A stretch of DNA of 6,926 nucleotides. Origin: Caulobacter sp. B11. GTDB taxonomy: Bacteria > Pseudomonadota > Alphaproteobacteria > Caulobacterales > Caulobacteraceae. Below the pieces are notes generated by a model, which ran no database searches, was not told where the DNA came from, and worked only from the letters and a program-made list of their open reading frames with translations. Positions 5,850 through 6,926 of the stretch are shown here, one piece after another (position 1 is the stretch's first letter; every line of letters begins with the position of its first letter). The DNA is taken from contig NZ_PEGG01000065.1 in NCBI RefSeq assembly GCF_002737765.1, positions 1 through 6,926 on the forward strand, in the 5' to 3' direction. The translations under genes and the position numbers were made by a program.

Positions 5850-6926
5850 ATTTGTACGTTGTCAGCTGCTCGGCCCCAACCGGACCGCGGGCGTGAAGTT
5901 TGTCGGTGGCGATGCCGATCTCGGCCCCGAAGCCGAACTCGCCGCCGTCGGCGAACTGGGTCGAGGCATTGACCAGCACGATGGCGCTGTCGACCAGGGC
6001 GATGAAGCGCTCGGCGGCGGCCACATCCTCGGTGACGATGGCGTCGGTATGGCCCGAGCCATAGGCGGCGATATGGGCGGCGGCCCCCTCGACCCCGTCG
6101 ACCACGGCCACCGACAGGATCGGGGCCAGATATTCGGTCGACCAGTCGGCCTCGACCGCCGGCTTCATGGCCGGTTCGATCTGGCGGGCATAGTGATCGC
6201 CGCGCAGCTCGCAGCCGGCCTTGATCAGGGCGTCGGTGATCGTCGGCAGGATGCGTGCGGCCACGGCCTTGTCGACCAGCAGGGTCTCGGCGCTGCCGCA
6301 CACCGAGACCCGCCGCATCTTGGCGTTCAGCACGATGGCGGCGGCCTTGGCCGGATCGGCCCCGGCGTCGACATAGACGTGGTTGAGGCCTTCCAGATGG
6401 CCCAGCACCGCCACCCGGGCCTCGGCCTGGACGCGGGCCACCAGGCTCTTGCCGCCCCGGGGGATGATCAGGTCGATCGTACGGTCCAGCCCAGACAGAA
6501 TCGCCCCGACCGCGGCCCGGTCGGCGGTGGCCACCGCCTGGACGACGGTGGCGGGCAGGCCGGCGGCGGCCAGGCCCTTCACCACGGCGGCGTGGATGGC
6601 CAGGCTCGAGGCCAGGCATTCGGAGCCGCCGCGCAGGATCACCGCATTGCCCGAACGCACGCACAGGGCGGCGGCGTCGGCGGTGACATTGGGGCGGCTC
6701 TCATAGATCATGGCGATCACCCCGATCGGGGTGCGCACCCGGGCGATGTCCAGGCCGTTGGGCCGGGTCCAGCGGGCGATCTCGGTCCCGAGCGGATCGG
6801 GGATGGCGGCCACGGTGTCGACCCCGGCGGCCATGGCCTCCAGCCGGGCGGGATCCAGGGCCAGCCGGTCCAGCATCGGTCCCGACAGGCCATTGGCCTT
6901 GGCCTTGGCCAGGTCCTGGGCGTTGG
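5815..6926 (-). CDS. proA: Gamma-glutamyl phosphate reductase ProA (glutamate-5-semialdehyde dehydrogenase), 5' partial
   Basis: Second enzyme of proline synthesis: it reduces gamma-glutamyl phosphate with NADPH to glutamate-5-semialdehyde, working with ProB kinase. The frame is open to the right edge, and the residues there ([16 protein letters not shown]) match the usual ProA segment before [16 protein letters not shown]. The ATG at 6876 is therefore internal and the true start lies outside. Counting from that Met, landmarks are [15 protein letters not shown] (51-65), AVILRGGSE (78-86), IIPRGG (137-142), the catalytic cysteine in [15 protein letters not shown] (Cys193), and the typical end [22 protein letters not shown]. 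No stop or frameshift interrupts it. It is the most upstream gene of the visible cluster, with nadD directly behind or overlapping it, so read-through transcription is likely. proB, if linked, would lie outside the window. Confidence 0.96.
   Translation of the reverse strand, partial: NAQDLAKAKANGLSGPMLDRLALDPARLEAMAAGVDTVAAIPDPLGTEIARWTRPNGLDIARVRTPIGVIAMIYESRPNVTADAAALCVRSGNAVILRGGSECLASSLAIHAAVVKGLAAAGLPATVVQAVATADRAAVGAILSGLDRTIDLIIPRGGKSLVARVQAEARVAVLGHLEGLNHVYVDAGADPAKAAAIVLNAKMRRVSVCGSAETLLVDKAVAARILPTITDALIKAGCELRGDHYARQIEPAMKPAVEADWSTEYLAPILSVAVVDGVEGAAAHIAAYGSGHTDAIVTEDVAAAERFIALVDSAIVLVNASTQFADGGEFGFGAEIGIATDKLHARGPVGAEQLTTYKYVVRGTGQTRP

Noticed and set aside
5666..6664. A 332-codon minus-strand frame overlapping proA and nadD
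   Set aside because: It is an Arg/Gly/Pro-rich shifted reading of proA that joins nadD sequence by chance, with no domain resemblance, whereas proA and nadD are clearly coding.
1..6926. CRISPR array, tRNA/rRNA genes, insertion sequence, toxin-antitoxin or defence module
   Set aside because: No regularly spaced direct repeats, cloverleaf-like segments, transposase motifs or recognisable defence proteins were seen. All long coding frames belong to the kinase or to the conserved housekeeping cluster.

Overview
The window is high-GC bacterial chromosome with strong G/C third-position bias. It most likely comes from an alphaproteobacterium of the order Caulobacterales (Caulobacter or a close relative). 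The grounds are the gene order proA-nadD-rsfS-rlmH-envC-like-ctpA, the protein sequences as I recall them from that group, and REP-like palindromes of a kind I associate with these genomes. The genus cannot be fixed from the sequence alone.

Layout. Bases 1-1405 (+ strand) hold the 3' part of a hybrid sensor histidine kinase: the end of the HisKA helices, an ATPase domain, a receiver and a C-terminal HPt domain. The kinase runs off the left edge. Bases 1406-1589 are a short convergent intergenic region packed with inverted repeats: two REP-like elements in opposite orientation with a terminator-like hairpin between them. From 1590 to the right edge everything is on the minus strand and looks like one co-directional cluster. 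In transcription order it is proA (5' end outside the window), nadD, rsfS, rlmH, an EnvC/LytM-type divisome factor and the S41 protease ctpA. Spacings are short: proA and nadD overlap or lie about 50 nt apart depending on the nadD start, rlmH and envC are 16 nt apart, and the largest gap is 104 nt, before ctpA.

Function. The cluster mixes housekeeping metabolism (proline synthesis, NAD synthesis), ribosome functions (RsfS silencing factor, RlmH methylation of 23S rRNA) and cell-envelope work (an amidase-activator-like LytM protein and a periplasmic carboxy-terminal processing protease). This is a conserved type of alphaproteobacterial neighbourhood, not an accessory island. I see no mobile element, CRISPR array, tRNA, rRNA or toxin-antitoxin module.

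The most notable observations are two single-base frame breaks: an extra base near 73-76 in the kinase, and a missing base in the G5 run at 3803-3807 in the envC-like gene. In both, conserved protein sequence continues in the neighbouring frame. They are either sequencing or assembly indels or real inactivating mutations; the sequence alone cannot decide. Secondary points are a hairpin overlapping the rlmH ribosome-binding region, ambiguous starts for rsfS and nadD, and the inverted-repeat arrangement between the converging genes. I found no convincing undescribed system.
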